From contig CAYUSB010000031.1 in the NCBI GenBank assembly GCA_964447205.1, positions 1 to 64,000 of the forward strand: a stretch of DNA of 64,000 nucleotides, in the 5' to 3' direction. Shown in pieces: positions 1 through 9,589 of this stretch. Below the pieces are notes generated by a model. That model had not been told where the DNA came from, ran no database searches, and saw only the letters and a list, made by a program, of their open reading frames with translations. Position 1 is the first letter of the stretch. Every line of letters begins with the position of its first letter. Source of the DNA: JAEUKH01 sp964447205. GTDB taxonomy: Bacteria > Myxococcota_A > Polyangia > Polyangiales > Ga0077539. The position numbers and the translations under genes are program-made.

Positions 1-54
1 TCCACCCCGCCAAGGCGCAGGCCGTAGATGCATAGTTTATTTTGAGACAGACCC

Positions 55-753
55 TTACCCCAGATCGAAGACCAGGGCCTCGGCCGCGTCGAGGCCCTCC
101 AGGGCCACCGCGGCCTCGTCGGACAGGGCCGCGGCGTCGCCCGCGCGCAGGGTCTCCTCCCCCAACCGCAGGCTCCCCCGGGCCACATGAACCCACGCGT
201 GCCGGCCCGGCGCGAGGCCGAGCCGAACCCGCTCCCCGGCCCCGAGCACGGTGGCGTACAGCCGGGCGTCGGTGTGTAGGACGAGGCTCCCCGCCTCGCC
301 GTCGGGGGAGCCCACGAGGCACAGCCGCCCCTGCCGATCCGCCACTGGAAACGCCTTCTGGTCGTAGCCCGGCGGCAGGCCCCGGCGCGACGGGAGCAGC
401 CAGATCTGTAGGAAGTGCACAGGCTCCTCGGCCGACGCGTTGAACTCGCTGTGGGTCACCCCCGTGCCCGCGGTCATGCGCTGCACCTCGCCGGGCGCGA
501 TGCGGGCCGTGGTACCCATGGAGTCGCGGTGCACGAGGGCTCCGGAGAGCACCACGGAGACGATCTCCATGTCGCGGTGGCTGTGGGCCCCGAAGCCCTT
601 GCCCGGGGCCACCCGGTCTTCGTTGAGGACCCGGAGGGCACGAAAGCCCATGTGCTTGGGGTCGTGGTAGTCGGCGAACGAGAAGGTGTGGCGGCTGTCG
701 AGCCAGCCGTGTTGGGCGTGTCCGCGGTCGTCGGCCCGTCGTAGGGTGATCAT
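55..753 (-). CDS. Pirin family protein (YhhW-like bicupin)
   Basis: A 232-residue protein of the pirin/YhhW family, mononuclear-metal bicupins of which some have quercetin 2,3-dioxygenase activity. The N-terminal cupin carries all four expected metal ligands: His57 and His59 in GAHSHRDMEIV, then His101 and Glu103 in GVTHSEFNAS. The start MITLRRADDRGHA is typical of the family and the length matches YhhW. No signal peptide is seen, so it should be cytoplasmic. It is divergent from the fragment at 847, with 93 bp between them. Family assignment is firm; substrate is unknown. Confidence 0.95.
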   Translation of the reverse strand: MITLRRADDRGHAQHGWLDSRHTFSFADYHDPKHMGFRALRVLNEDRVAPGKGFGAHSHRDMEIVSVVLSGALVHRDSMGTTARIAPGEVQRMTAGTGVTHSEFNASAEEPVHFLQIWLLPSRRGLPPGYDQKAFPVADRQGRLCLVGSPDGEAGSLVLHTDARLYATVLGAGERVRLGLAPGRHAWVHVARGSLRLGEETLRAGDAAALSDEAAVALEGLDAAEALVFDLG

Positions 754-846
754 GGTGGGGGGTCTCCTCCCGAATAGGATGACCTACCCGCGGGAAGGCT
801 TCACGGCCTTGACACGGGCCCGGGGCCTCTGGGCCCCTCATGGCCC

Positions 847-1140
847 ATGAGCCGGTCGACCGAGCACCTCCCGGAGTACCTCGATGCCCGCGGCGATCTG
901 GCGCCGCCGTGGAGCGCGTTTCCCGACTACGAGCGCTACTGCCTGGGCTGGCGGATGGGCATGGGCGAGACCTGGCTCGGGCTCTACTCCGCCTTCCTCC
1001 AGGGGCTCCCGGCCGATCGTGACACCCGCCTGGCCTACCTGCGCCGCCACCCGCCCGGGCCCTACTCCTGGTGGGAGGTCGTCGCGCAGACCTTGTCCCC
1101 CACGCCTCCGGGCGCCGACGGCGCAGAGGAAGTGGGCCAC
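847..1140 (+). pseudogene. Truncated small protein with no stop of its own
   Basis: The first 85 or so residues read like a real soluble protein: MSRSTEHLPEYLDARG, then FPDYERYCLGWRMGMGETWLGL, then YLRRHPPGPYSWWEVVAQTL. After about position 1100 the frame loses protein character and meets no stop until 3936, deep inside the next gene in a different frame. A 1029-residue product is not credible. I read this as a gene that lost its 3' end to the neighbouring lipoprotein gene, or one with an indel. No Shine-Dalgarno sequence is clear. The end given is where coding character fades, not a stop codon. Function unknown. Confidence 0.45.
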
Positions 1141-1237
1141 GCGGCGCCACACAAGGGCCCTGCCCTCCTGTACAAACTGCCCTACGCCTCGCATCGTCGA
1201 CAGCTCCCTCTGCCTGCGCACCCTTACCCAGCCCCGC

Positions 1238-3904
1238 ATGACCCTGCTCCGCCTCGCCCTCGCCCTCGCCCTGTGCCTGCCCGCCTGCCGACGCCACCGC
1301 GGGCGTTCGGCCGCCGCGAACGGGCCCCGGTGGTACGCCCACCCCGCCGAGGGGCCCGCGGTGCGCCTCGAGAGCGACTTCGCCCTCCGCGGGGCCCTTC
1401 GGTTTACCGCGCAGACGGTGGCCCCTGCCCCGTGGCCCGCCACCCCCTTCGCCGCGAGCGCCCGCGACGGCACCGCCTGGCGCTTCGCCAGCGAGGACGG
1501 AACCGTCTACGCCGCCGACCCCTTCGACGGCCCCCTGCGGGTGGTGGCCGAGCTGCCGACCCCCCTCCTCGCCGCGTCGACCCCGGGGTACCACGCCCTG
1601 CGCGGGGTGCACTCGCGCGGAGCCCTCTTCGCCGTCGACCTACATCGGCGGGCCCACGCGGTCTTCTTCGACGGTCGAGTCCGTCGCCTGGGCCTCGCCC
1701 GGGTCATCACCGGGGCCTTCGTCGACGCCCGGACGGTCCTCGCGATCACCGAGCCGGGCGTGCTCCAGGTGTCCGTCGACGGGGGCGAGACCTTCCGGGC
1801 GGAGCGGCCGCCGACGGGGGTTCCGCTGCGGGTGAATGTGGTCGACGGGGAGGCCTTCGTGACCTCCTCGGGCGGCGTGTACCGCTGGCGCCCCGCGGGC
1901 ATGACGGCCCTCGACCCTACCCCCTCCCGGCAGACCTGGGTGACCCCCGCGCGCGCCGCCGAGGCCCTGGCCCTGGCGGCGGCCGGGCGCGGGTTTCGCC
2001 TCCCTCCCGAAGCACACCGCGTGGTCGCCGAACCCGACGGATCGGTGACGGGCGTCGCAGGCCGGGAGCTGGTCTCGGTCGACCCCGCCCGGGGCCCCCT
2101 CTTCCGCCGCAGGCCTGCGCCGGGGGCAGACTGCGTGGCCCGGAGCTCGGGGGCCGGACCGCGGTATGTCTGCCGCCACGACGGCTGGGCCCGCGGGGTC
2201 TTCGCGCCCACGGCCACAGGGTGGACCCTCCTCCGCGACGAAGCCCGCGCCGAGCCCATGGGGCCGATGGCCTTCGACGACACCGACGGGGCCTGGGTCG
2301 TGAGCGCCCCGTGCCGCCAGGAGCCGACCCGAGACCCCAACCGCCTCTGCATCTACGCCGCCGACGGAACCCAACACGACGTGCGAGCCCCCTTCCCCGC
2401 CGAGGCCGTGGCCATGCACGCGGGGGCGGTCCTCGTCCTCGACACGGCGACCTCGCGGTCGGCGGGGCCCACGCGGGCGGCGATCGTGCGCGGCGACACG
2501 GTGCAGACCCACCGGCTGCCCCTGAGCGCCGCTGGGGCCCGCAGCGTCCAGTGGGAGGGGGCCACCCTGGTGTTCTGGGAGCCTCCCTCCGCGGAGCACC
2601 CCCGGCTGCGCCTCGTGCGGGCGACCCCCGCGGGCGAAGACCTCGTGTGGCAGACCGTCGAGGCCCCGCCCGGGGCGACCCGCGGGGTGCACGGCCCCCG
2701 GGGGGTGGCGATCGCCCTCGGGCCCACGGCCGCGGCCCTGTGGCAGAGCACGCGGGGCGGACCGTTTCGTGCGATGCCCTCGCCCGTCCGGGGGGCGGCC
2801 GAGGCCCTCTCCCTCGCGGAGACGCAGTCTGCGTACTGCCGGGGCCCCTGGTGCCGCCTCGGGGACGGGCTCTCGCTCGCGTATCGCACCGCCCCGCAGG
2901 CCGCCCTCGTCGCGCGGACCACCCCGCCCGGCCGCGGGCCCGCCCCGCGCCCCCGCGAGGAGCAGCGACGCGTCCAGTGTCGCCTCGGGGCCTCGTCCCC
3001 GGGGCCCGAGATGGATCACGGGATCGCCGCCACGGGCTACACGATGCGCTGGGACGTACGCGGCCAGGCGGCCACCGTCACCTGGACGGGCGACGACATC
3101 AACGCCGTGGCCTCGGGCACCCTCAGCGCCCGCCCCGGGTCGCGCGTCCTGGGCCGGGCCGTGCCCGGGGCCCGGAGCCCCCTGGGGCTGTTGGAGCAGT
3201 GCAACGACGCAGGGTGCGACCACTTCCTCGCCACCCGCGGGGGCCTCCGCCCCCTCTCCCTGGGCCGGGCCGAACCGGGCGGGATCGAGGCCTTCGAGGC
3301 CGAGGGCGGGGGGTACCTCCTGCGCTTCGACGGGGCCCTCGACGCGACGCGGATCTCGACCCTCGTGCACCTCGACGCGGCGGGCACGGAGCGCGCTCGC
3401 AGGGACTTCGTGCTGGCGGAGGACGTCGCCGACGCCCACGTGGGGCGCTTCGGGGCCGCGGACGGGCTGTGGGTGCGCGACACCGAAGGGTCCTTGCGCT
3501 TCTACCCCCTCGACGCAGGGGGCGGGGCGGGCCCGGTGACGACGGCCCGGGCCCCCGATCGGAGCACGGGCCTGTGCGCCGCGGGAGGGCCCGTCCGGGG
3601 CACCCTCCGCATCCGGGAGCGGCCCGCCCAGGTGGTGGGCGATGGGTGGTTTGTCGAGGCCGGGGCGTGGCAGCAGGAGGAGCTGCTCGAACTCACCGAC
3701 GCGGGCTTCTGCCTCCGCGCGATCGGGGGCGGCGAGTCGCGCGACGAGGACGCGGCCCACGCCGAGGGGGTGGAGGAGCACGAGCCCGTGCGCACCTTCG
3801 AGGCCCGGGCCGCCACGGCCGACACCCTGACGGGCCGGGCGTGGCGGGGCCGAGAGCGGAGGGCCCTGACCTGCACGCTGCGAGAGCCGCCGGCCGAGCC
3901 CTGA
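1238..3904 (+). CDS. Secreted lipoprotein, beta-propeller-like
   Basis: An 888-residue exported protein. I start it at ATG 1238 because this gives a lipoprotein signal, MTLLRLALALALCLPAC, with the lipid-modified Cys17. Upstream sequence in the same frame is not protein-like. The mature part has many short beta-strand repeats with Gly/Asp turns, and one BNR/Asp-box-like motif, VSVDGGETFRAE, as in sortilin- and sialidase-type propellers. Cys residues are sparse and scattered. It ends 7 bp from the stop of the convergent Cys-rich gene at 3912. It is probably anchored on the cell surface. No enzyme motif is recognised. Confidence 0.8.
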   Translation: MTLLRLALALALCLPACRRHRGRSAAANGPRWYAHPAEGPAVRLESDFALRGALRFTAQTVAPAPWPATPFAASARDGTAWRFASEDGTVYAADPFDGPLRVVAELPTPLLAASTPGYHALRGVHSRGALFAVDLHRRAHAVFFDGRVRRLGLARVITGAFVDARTVLAITEPGVLQVSVDGGETFRAERPPTGVPLRVNVVDGEAFVTSSGGVYRWRPAGMTALDPTPSRQTWVTPARAAEALALAAAGRGFRLPPEAHRVVAEPDGSVTGVAGRELVSVDPARGPLFRRRPAPGADCVARSSGAGPRYVCRHDGWARGVFAPTATGWTLLRDEARAEPMGPMAFDDTDGAWVVSAPCRQEPTRDPNRLCIYAADGTQHDVRAPFPAEAVAMHAGAVLVLDTATSRSAGPTRAAIVRGDTVQTHRLPLSAAGARSVQWEGATLVFWEPPSAEHPRLRLVRATPAGEDLVWQTVEAPPGATRGVHGPRGVAIALGPTAAALWQSTRGGPFRAMPSPVRGAAEALSLAETQSAYCRGPWCRLGDGLSLAYRTAPQAALVARTTPPGRGPAPRPREEQRRVQCRLGASSPGPEMDHGIAATGYTMRWDVRGQAATVTWTGDDINAVASGTLSARPGSRVLGRAVPGARSPLGLLEQCNDAGCDHFLATRGGLRPLSLGRAEPGGIEAFEAEGGGYLLRFDGALDATRISTLVHLDAAGTERARRDFVLAEDVADAHVGRFGAADGLWVRDTEGSLRFYPLDAGGGAGPVTTARAPDRSTGLCAAGGPVRGTLRIRERPAQVVGDGWFVEAGAWQQEELLELTDAGFCLRAIGGGESRDEDAAHAEGVEEHEPVRTFEARAATADTLTGRAWRGRERRALTCTLREPPAEP

Positions 3905-3911
3905 AGGGAGT

Positions 3912-6900
3912 TCAGTTGGGGAAGTCGCTGACGTAGGCGCGGCCCTGGGTGCCCGCCCCGGGGGTGACGCTGCAGCCGCTGACCAGGGCCGGGGTGACCG
4001 TGCCCGCGAGGGAGCAGGTCAGCGCGTCGGTGGCGATGCGGATGCGGCCGGGGCCGCCGTTGCCGCCGGTGCCGCTGCTGCCGCTGTTGCTCGGGCCGCC
4101 GGTGCCGCCCACGGCGCTCACCACGGAGCCGCTCTGGGCGCGCACCGTGGGGGCGTAGAGGTACACGATGCCGCCTGATCCGCCGCCGCCGGCCCCGCCC
4201 GCGCAGGCCGCGCGGACCCCGGCCCCGCCGTTGGCCAGGAGGCGCCCGGTGGCCGCGAGGTCGATGGTGACCGTGGTGGCGATGCGCAAGGCCCCGCCTC
4301 CGCCGCCGCCGCCCGTGCCCTCGTCCCCGCCGCCCCCGCCGCCGCCCGAACCGGGCTGGAAGGTGCTCGCCGCCGGCAGGTCGCCCGCGGCCTCGGGGCC
4401 GATCGAACCGCCGCCCCCGCCGCCCCCGCGCCGCCCCGACGAGCACACCGACCCGATGGCCGCGTCGCTGCCGTGGTAGGTGGCGAACGACCCCGCCCGG
4501 CCTCCGCGCCCGAAGTCGCCGACCCCGGTGCCCCCGAGGCCCCCGCCCGCTCCGCCGCCGCTGCCCCCGGGGCCGCCGATGCGTCCGCCGCCTTCGCCGC
4601 AGATGTAGCCCCCGCCGCCGCCCCCGCCCGCGAAGCCGCCGCCCCCGCCCCCGCCCCCGCCGCCGAAGGTGGAGCCCGAGCCGCGGTGGCCATTCCAGCC
4701 CCCGCCCCCGCCCCCGCCGGTGGAGGCCCGACCGCCGACCGCGAGGGATCCGTCGTTGCCCGTCGACCCTGCTCCGCCCCCGCCCGCGGGTCCAGGGCAG
4801 GGAGCGCTCACCGAACACACGTCGCCGCTCGCCCCGTTGGCGCTGGCGTTGCCCGTCGACCCGCCGCCTCCCCCCGAGGCGTTGTCGAGGCAGTCGGTGT
4901 GGGGACCGCCGTTGCCGCCCGACACATTGATCGTGCCCGCCACCAGGACCGCCCCCGTCGCCCGCAGGTCGAGCACGCCCGCCCCGTTGGTGGTCACGGT
5001 GACGCCCACGGGCACGGTGATGGTCGTGAAGTTGTGCACGCCCGGCGAGAGCACCACGTTGCCCGTCGGGGCGAACACCCCCTCGGCCCCGGTGCTCGGG
5101 AAGCGGGTGCACACCCCGCCCTGGCAGACCGCCCCCGAGGGGCACACGTCGCCGCAGGCCCCACCGCAGCTCGTGCGGGTGTCACGCTCGCAGCCGTTGG
5201 CGGGGTTCATGTCGCAGTCGGCGAAGTTGGTGAGGCACGCGGCGAGCCGACACGTCCCGGCGATGCAGGCCCCGACGCCGTTGGCGAAGGCGCACGCCTG
5301 GCCGCACATCCCGCAGTTGGCCGGGTCCGACGTGACATCGCGGCAGGTGCCCCCGCAGTTGGTGAGCCCCGCCCCGCAGGAGACCACGCACATCCCGCCC
5401 GAGCACACCTGGCCGGCCGCGCACACGCGGGCGCAGGTCCCGCAGTTGCTGTTGTCCGTCGCGAGGTCGCGGCACGTCCCCGCGCAGTTGGTCTGCCCCG
5501 GCGGGCACGACACCTGGCACGTCCCCGCCGTGCAGGCCTGCCCCGCGGGGCACACCCGGCCGCACACCCCGCAGTGGTTGCGGTCGTTGACGAGGTCGCG
5601 GCACGTCCCCGAACAGTTGGTCTGCCCCGACGGGCAGGTGACCTGACACGTCCCCGCCGTGCAGGCCGTCCCGGCCCCGCAGGCCGTCCCGCAGGCCCCG
5701 CAGTGGGCGTTGTCGGACTGCAGGTCGCGGCAGGTGCCCGCGCACGCGGTCTGCCCCGGCGAGCACACCACCGTACACGCCCCCCCGACGCAGCGTTGCC
5801 CGGCCGCGCACACCCGGCCGCAGGCCCCGCAGTGTTCGGTGTCGGTGTTGAGGTCGCGGCAGGTGCCCGAGCACACCGTCTGCCCCGTCGGGCAGGTGAC
5901 GGTGCACACCCCCGACAGGCAGCTCTGCCCCGATTGACACACCCGGCCGCAGGCCCCGCAGTGGGTGTTGTCCGTGCTCGTGTCGCGGCACGCCCCCGAG
6001 CAGATGGTCTGCCCGCTCCCGCACGACACCTGGCACGTCCCCGAGACGCACACCCGCCCCGCGGCGCAGGGCCTGCCGCAGGCTCCGCAGTGCGCGTTGT
6101 CGGTGCTGGTGTCTCGGCACGCCCCGGCGCACACCATCTGCCCCGGTCCGCAGGAGGTCTGGCACGTCCCGCTGGTGCACACCTGCCCCGAGGGGCAGGC
6201 GTTGCCGCAGGCTCCGCAGTGGGCGTTGTCCGTCGACACGTCGCGGCACACCCCGCCGCACTCCACCGACCCCCCCGGGCACGACACCCGGCACGTCGAC
6301 CCCACGCAGCGGTTGCCCGCAGGGCACACCCGCCCGCAGGCCCCGCAGTGATTGAGGTCGGAGGTGAGGTCACGGCACACGCCCGTGCAGTTGGTGAGCC
6401 CCGCCCCGCACGACACCACGCACGCCCCGCGGGAGCACACCTCCCCGCTCATGCACGCGATGGCGCAGCCGCCGCAGTGGCCTACGTCGGTCTGGGTGTC
6501 GCGGCACACGCCCTCGCAGTTGGTGAGCCCCGCCCCGCAGGTCACGACGCAGGCCCCCGCCTCGCACACCCGCCCCCCGGGGCACACCCGCCCGCAGGAT
6601 CCGCAGTGGGCGTTGTCGGTCTGGGTGTCGCGGCAGACCCCGTTGCAGTTGGTGAGCCCCGCCCCGCAGGTGACCACACACGCCCCGCGCGAGCACACCT
6701 GGCCCGAGGGGCAGGCCGTGCCGCACATCCCGCAGTTGGCGTTGTCGGTCTGGGTGTCGCGGCAGACGCCCTCGCAGTTGGTGAGCCCCGCCCCGCAGGT
6801 TACGACGCAGGCCCCGCGGGAGCAGAGCTGCCCGGCCGGGCACACGGTCCCACAGGCCCCGCAGTGGGCGTTGTCGGTCTGGGTGTCGCGGCAGACGCCC

Positions 6901-8066
6901 TCGCAGTTGGTGGTCCCGCCTCCGCAGGTCACCACGCAGGCCCCCATCGAGCACACCTGCCCGGCGGCGCAGGCGTTGCCGCAGGCCCCGCAGTGGGCGA
7001 GGTCGGTCTGGGTGTCGCGGCACACCCCCATGCAGTCGGTGGTCCCGGCGCCGCACGACACGACGCAGACCCCGCGGGCGCAGAGGCGACCGGCCGGGCA
7101 GGCGTTGCCGCAGGCCCCGCAGTGGGCGGGGTCGCTCTGGGTGTCGCGGCATGCCCCCGAGCAGTCGGTGAGGCCCCGGCCGCAGGCCACGACGCAGCGG
7201 CCCGCGGCGCAGTCTTCGCCCGCCTCGCAGACGGTGCCGCAGGTGCCGCAGCCGCGGCGGTCGGTCTGCAGGTCGCGGCAGGTCCCCATGCAGTCGGAAA
7301 GGCCCGCCCCGCACATGGTAGCGCAGGCTCCGCGTACACAAAACTGCCCGAGGGGGCAGCTCGTGCCGCAGGCCCCGCAGTTGCGCACGTCGTTGCTGGT
7401 GTTGACGCAGACCTCCGCGGCTCCCGCCCCGCCGTCGGCCCCGGGGCCGGGGCAGCGCACCTCGAGCTCCATGCAGCGCACGCGGCAGCGCCCGGCCTCG
7501 CAGGCGAACCCCTCCCCGCACGCGGTCCCGCAGGCTCCGCAGTGGGAGCGGTCGGTGGAGAGGTCGGCGCAGGTGCGCCCCGCCCCGGCGTCGCCCCCTG
7601 CGGTGGCGCACTCGGTCTGGCCCGCGGCGCACCCGAAGGCGCACTGACCGTTGGAGCAGAGCTCGTTGGTGGGGCAGGCCCGGCCGCAGACCCCGCAGTT
7701 GCGCCCGTCGGTCTGGAGCCGGACGCACACCGGGGGCCCGTCGCTGCGGGCGCAGAGCGACTCGCCCGCGGCGCAGTCGGGCACGCAGCCGCCGTTCTGA
7801 CAGAGCTCGCCGGCCTGGCAGGCCCGGCCGCAGGCCCCGCAGTGCTGCGGGTCGGCGCTGGTGTTGACGCAGCGATCGCCGCAGGCGGTGCGACCCTCGC
7901 CGCACCCCGCGTCTGCGGCCGCGTCGAGGACCGGCAGGTCGGCCGCGACCGAGGCGTCGACGTCGCCGCCGACGACCGTCCGGCCGCTACAGCCGACGAG
8001 GATCACGAGGGCAGCGACTGCGAGGCTCTGCAAGAGGCCTGGTGCGCCGACAGATCGGGGACCCAT
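3912..8066 (-). CDS. Giant Cys-rich repeat lipoprotein with Gly-rich C-terminus
   Basis: A 1384-residue surface protein. ATG 8066 is chosen because it has an AAAGGA ribosome site and a lipobox, LVILVGC (Cys26); the open frame upstream is not protein-like. After a short Ala/Asp linker come about 21 repeats, mostly 43 residues, of the pattern CxGxCRDxxTDxxHCGACG followed by xxCxxGxxCxxGxC. These resemble the plant Stig1 Cys motif that is often annotated in myxobacterial proteins. The last 330 or so residues are extremely Gly-rich (GGGGGGG blocks between beta segments such as GVHNFTTITVPVG). All repeats are in frame with no break. Probably a disulfide-rich stalk carrying a Gly-rich sheet. A role in adhesion or matrix is inference. 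Confidence 0.85.
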   Translation of the reverse strand: MGPRSVGAPGLLQSLAVAALVILVGCSGRTVVGGDVDASVAADLPVLDAAADAGCGEGRTACGDRCVNTSADPQHCGACGRACQAGELCQNGGCVPDCAAGESLCARSDGPPVCVRLQTDGRNCGVCGRACPTNELCSNGQCAFGCAAGQTECATAGGDAGAGRTCADLSTDRSHCGACGTACGEGFACEAGRCRVRCMELEVRCPGPGADGGAGAAEVCVNTSNDVRNCGACGTSCPLGQFCVRGACATMCGAGLSDCMGTCRDLQTDRRGCGTCGTVCEAGEDCAAGRCVVACGRGLTDCSGACRDTQSDPAHCGACGNACPAGRLCARGVCVVSCGAGTTDCMGVCRDTQTDLAHCGACGNACAAGQVCSMGACVVTCGGGTTNCEGVCRDTQTDNAHCGACGTVCPAGQLCSRGACVVTCGAGLTNCEGVCRDTQTDNANCGMCGTACPSGQVCSRGACVVTCGAGLTNCNGVCRDTQTDNAHCGSCGRVCPGGRVCEAGACVVTCGAGLTNCEGVCRDTQTDVGHCGGCAIACMSGEVCSRGACVVSCGAGLTNCTGVCRDLTSDLNHCGACGRVCPAGNRCVGSTCRVSCPGGSVECGGVCRDVSTDNAHCGACGNACPSGQVCTSGTCQTSCGPGQMVCAGACRDTSTDNAHCGACGRPCAAGRVCVSGTCQVSCGSGQTICSGACRDTSTDNTHCGACGRVCQSGQSCLSGVCTVTCPTGQTVCSGTCRDLNTDTEHCGACGRVCAAGQRCVGGACTVVCSPGQTACAGTCRDLQSDNAHCGACGTACGAGTACTAGTCQVTCPSGQTNCSGTCRDLVNDRNHCGVCGRVCPAGQACTAGTCQVSCPPGQTNCAGTCRDLATDNSNCGTCARVCAAGQVCSGGMCVVSCGAGLTNCGGTCRDVTSDPANCGMCGQACAFANGVGACIAGTCRLAACLTNFADCDMNPANGCERDTRTSCGGACGDVCPSGAVCQGGVCTRFPSTGAEGVFAPTGNVVLSPGVHNFTTITVPVGVTVTTNGAGVLDLRATGAVLVAGTINVSGGNGGPHTDCLDNASGGGGGSTGNASANGASGDVCSVSAPCPGPAGGGGAGSTGNDGSLAVGGRASTGGGGGGGWNGHRGSGSTFGGGGGGGGGGFAGGGGGGGYICGEGGGRIGGPGGSGGGAGGGLGGTGVGDFGRGGRAGSFATYHGSDAAIGSVCSSGRRGGGGGGGSIGPEAAGDLPAASTFQPGSGGGGGGGDEGTGGGGGGGALRIATTVTIDLAATGRLLANGGAGVRAACAGGAGGGGSGGIVYLYAPTVRAQSGSVVSAVGGTGGPSNSGSSGTGGNGGPGRIRIATDALTCSLAGTVTPALVSGCSVTPGAGTQGRAYVSDFPN

Positions 8067-8237
8067 ACGTGGGTGTCCTTTCGAACGAGAGCCCGCGAAC
8101 GGGCCACTGGGGATGCCGCCGAGGATAGGAGCATTCCGTGGAGAAAGAAACGATCCCGCGCCGCGCGCTGGCCCCGCGGCGACGAAGCCACCGGGGGGCG
8201 GGTGGACATCGGCCGTACGAAGGGTTCTCATCGACCC

Positions 8238-9470
8238 ATGAACGCTGCGGACCCATCGCGCCGAAGTCGCCCCCTCGTCGGGGCCTCGTTCGGGCTCCTC
8301 TTCGTCGGGTGCAGCGCCATGGTCTCGGGCGTCGCCCTGGACCCCGACGCCGCCGTCCTCGTCCCCTCCGATGTCCCGGACGATCTCGCCCCAGACGGGC
8401 CCGACGACCGACCCGAGGTCGCTCCCGACCGCAGCCCTGTCGACAACTGCGACACACCCTTCGACGACAACGGCGACGGTCGGGCCAACGAGGGGTGCCC
8501 CTGCGGGGCCGCGGGATCGACGCAGGACTGTTTTCCTCGCCCCGAGGCGTCGTTCCAGGGTCTGTGCCGCATGGGGCGACAGACCTGCGGGGCCGACGGG
8601 TTTTGGGGGACCTGTGTGGGCGCCTGGCTCCCCGACGCCGCCCAGCGCTGCCAGGTGAGCGAAAACTTCTCCGACATGACCATGAGCCGACAGCCGGTCG
8701 ACATCGTCTGGTTTGTCGACACCTCCGGCTCGATGGACCGCGAGACCGCGGCCGTCAACGCCAACCTCAACCGCTTCGCCACGGCCATGGCCGCGAGCGG
8801 GCTCGACTACCGCGTGGTGATGATCGCCCGCCGGGGCACCGGGCGCCTCCGGGTGTGTGTGCCTCCACCGCTCGGGGGCCCCGGGTGCACGGACGGCCCA
8901 CGGTTTCGCCACGTCGACGACTCGGTCAGCAGCACCAACGGCCTGAATCGTATCCTCCAGACCTACCCCCGCTGGCAGGATTTTGTCCGCCCCAACACCG
9001 CCCGCTACTTCGTCGCCGTCACCGACGACGAGAGCGCGATGTCGGCCGACGCGTTCGACAGCATGATCCGCGTCCGCCCGGGCTGGGACGACTACACCTT
9101 CAACAGCATCGTGGGCTACGAGTCGCGGGCCGACTGCCCCACACTCTCGCGCCGGGGCGGGGTGTACCTCACCCTCACCGCCCGCACCGCGGGCAGCAGG
9201 GCCCGGGTCTGCGACACCGACTGGAGCGCCACCTTCGACGCCTTCGCCCGAGGCATCGCGAGCCGCGTCACCTCGTGGACCCTGTCGCAGCGGCCCCGGA
9301 TCGACACCCTGCAGGTCTGGGTCATCGCCCCCGGCCGCGCCCCCCAGCGGCTCCTCACCGGCTGGAGCTACGACCCGTTGACCAACAGCCTCCATCTCGA
9401 GCCCGAGAGCATCCCCGTGCTGGGGTCGTTCGTGCGGGTCTTCTACCGGACCCCGGGCACCTCGCCGTAA
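8238..9470 (+). CDS. Lipoprotein with von Willebrand factor A domain
   Basis: A 410-residue exported lipoprotein. Its signal ends at lipobox LLFVGC (Cys25) and is followed by an Asp/Pro-rich linker and a small Cys-rich section (EGCPCGAAGSTQDCF), seen in many myxobacterial surface proteins. From about residue 153 comes a VWA fold with the MIDAS start DTSGSMD at 161-167, a metal-dependent ligand-binding site. Later beta strands end in SFVRVFYRTP. ATG 8238 is the only start giving a signal peptide. It is divergent from the Cys-rich giant (171-bp shared upstream region), which suggests co-display at the surface. The ligand is unknown. Confidence 0.88.
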   Translation: MNAADPSRRSRPLVGASFGLLFVGCSAMVSGVALDPDAAVLVPSDVPDDLAPDGPDDRPEVAPDRSPVDNCDTPFDDNGDGRANEGCPCGAAGSTQDCFPRPEASFQGLCRMGRQTCGADGFWGTCVGAWLPDAAQRCQVSENFSDMTMSRQPVDIVWFVDTSGSMDRETAAVNANLNRFATAMAASGLDYRVVMIARRGTGRLRVCVPPPLGGPGCTDGPRFRHVDDSVSSTNGLNRILQTYPRWQDFVRPNTARYFVAVTDDESAMSADAFDSMIRVRPGWDDYTFNSIVGYESRADCPTLSRRGGVYLTLTARTAGSRARVCDTDWSATFDAFARGIASRVTSWTLSQRPRIDTLQVWVIAPGRAPQRLLTGWSYDPLTNSLHLEPESIPVLGSFVRVFYRTPGTSP

Positions 9471-9589
9471 CGAGGCGAGGCACGCCAACGCGCGCTCCCC
9501 ATCTGTCGCGGCGCCCCTGAGACCCCCTTGCAGCCCCTCCCCTGGGCTGCCTACAAGCGCCAGACTCATCCCACCCCCGCCGCACCCCA

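Noticed and set aside
847..3936. 1029-residue protein
   Set aside because: Beyond residue 100 it is an Arg/Pro-rich shadow of the lipoprotein gene in another frame.
4473..8237. Long + strand frame opposite the Cys-rich giant
   Set aside because: Ala/Gly/His-rich periodic sequence mirrors the repeats on the other strand. Only the part from 8238 has a signal peptide and a VWA domain.
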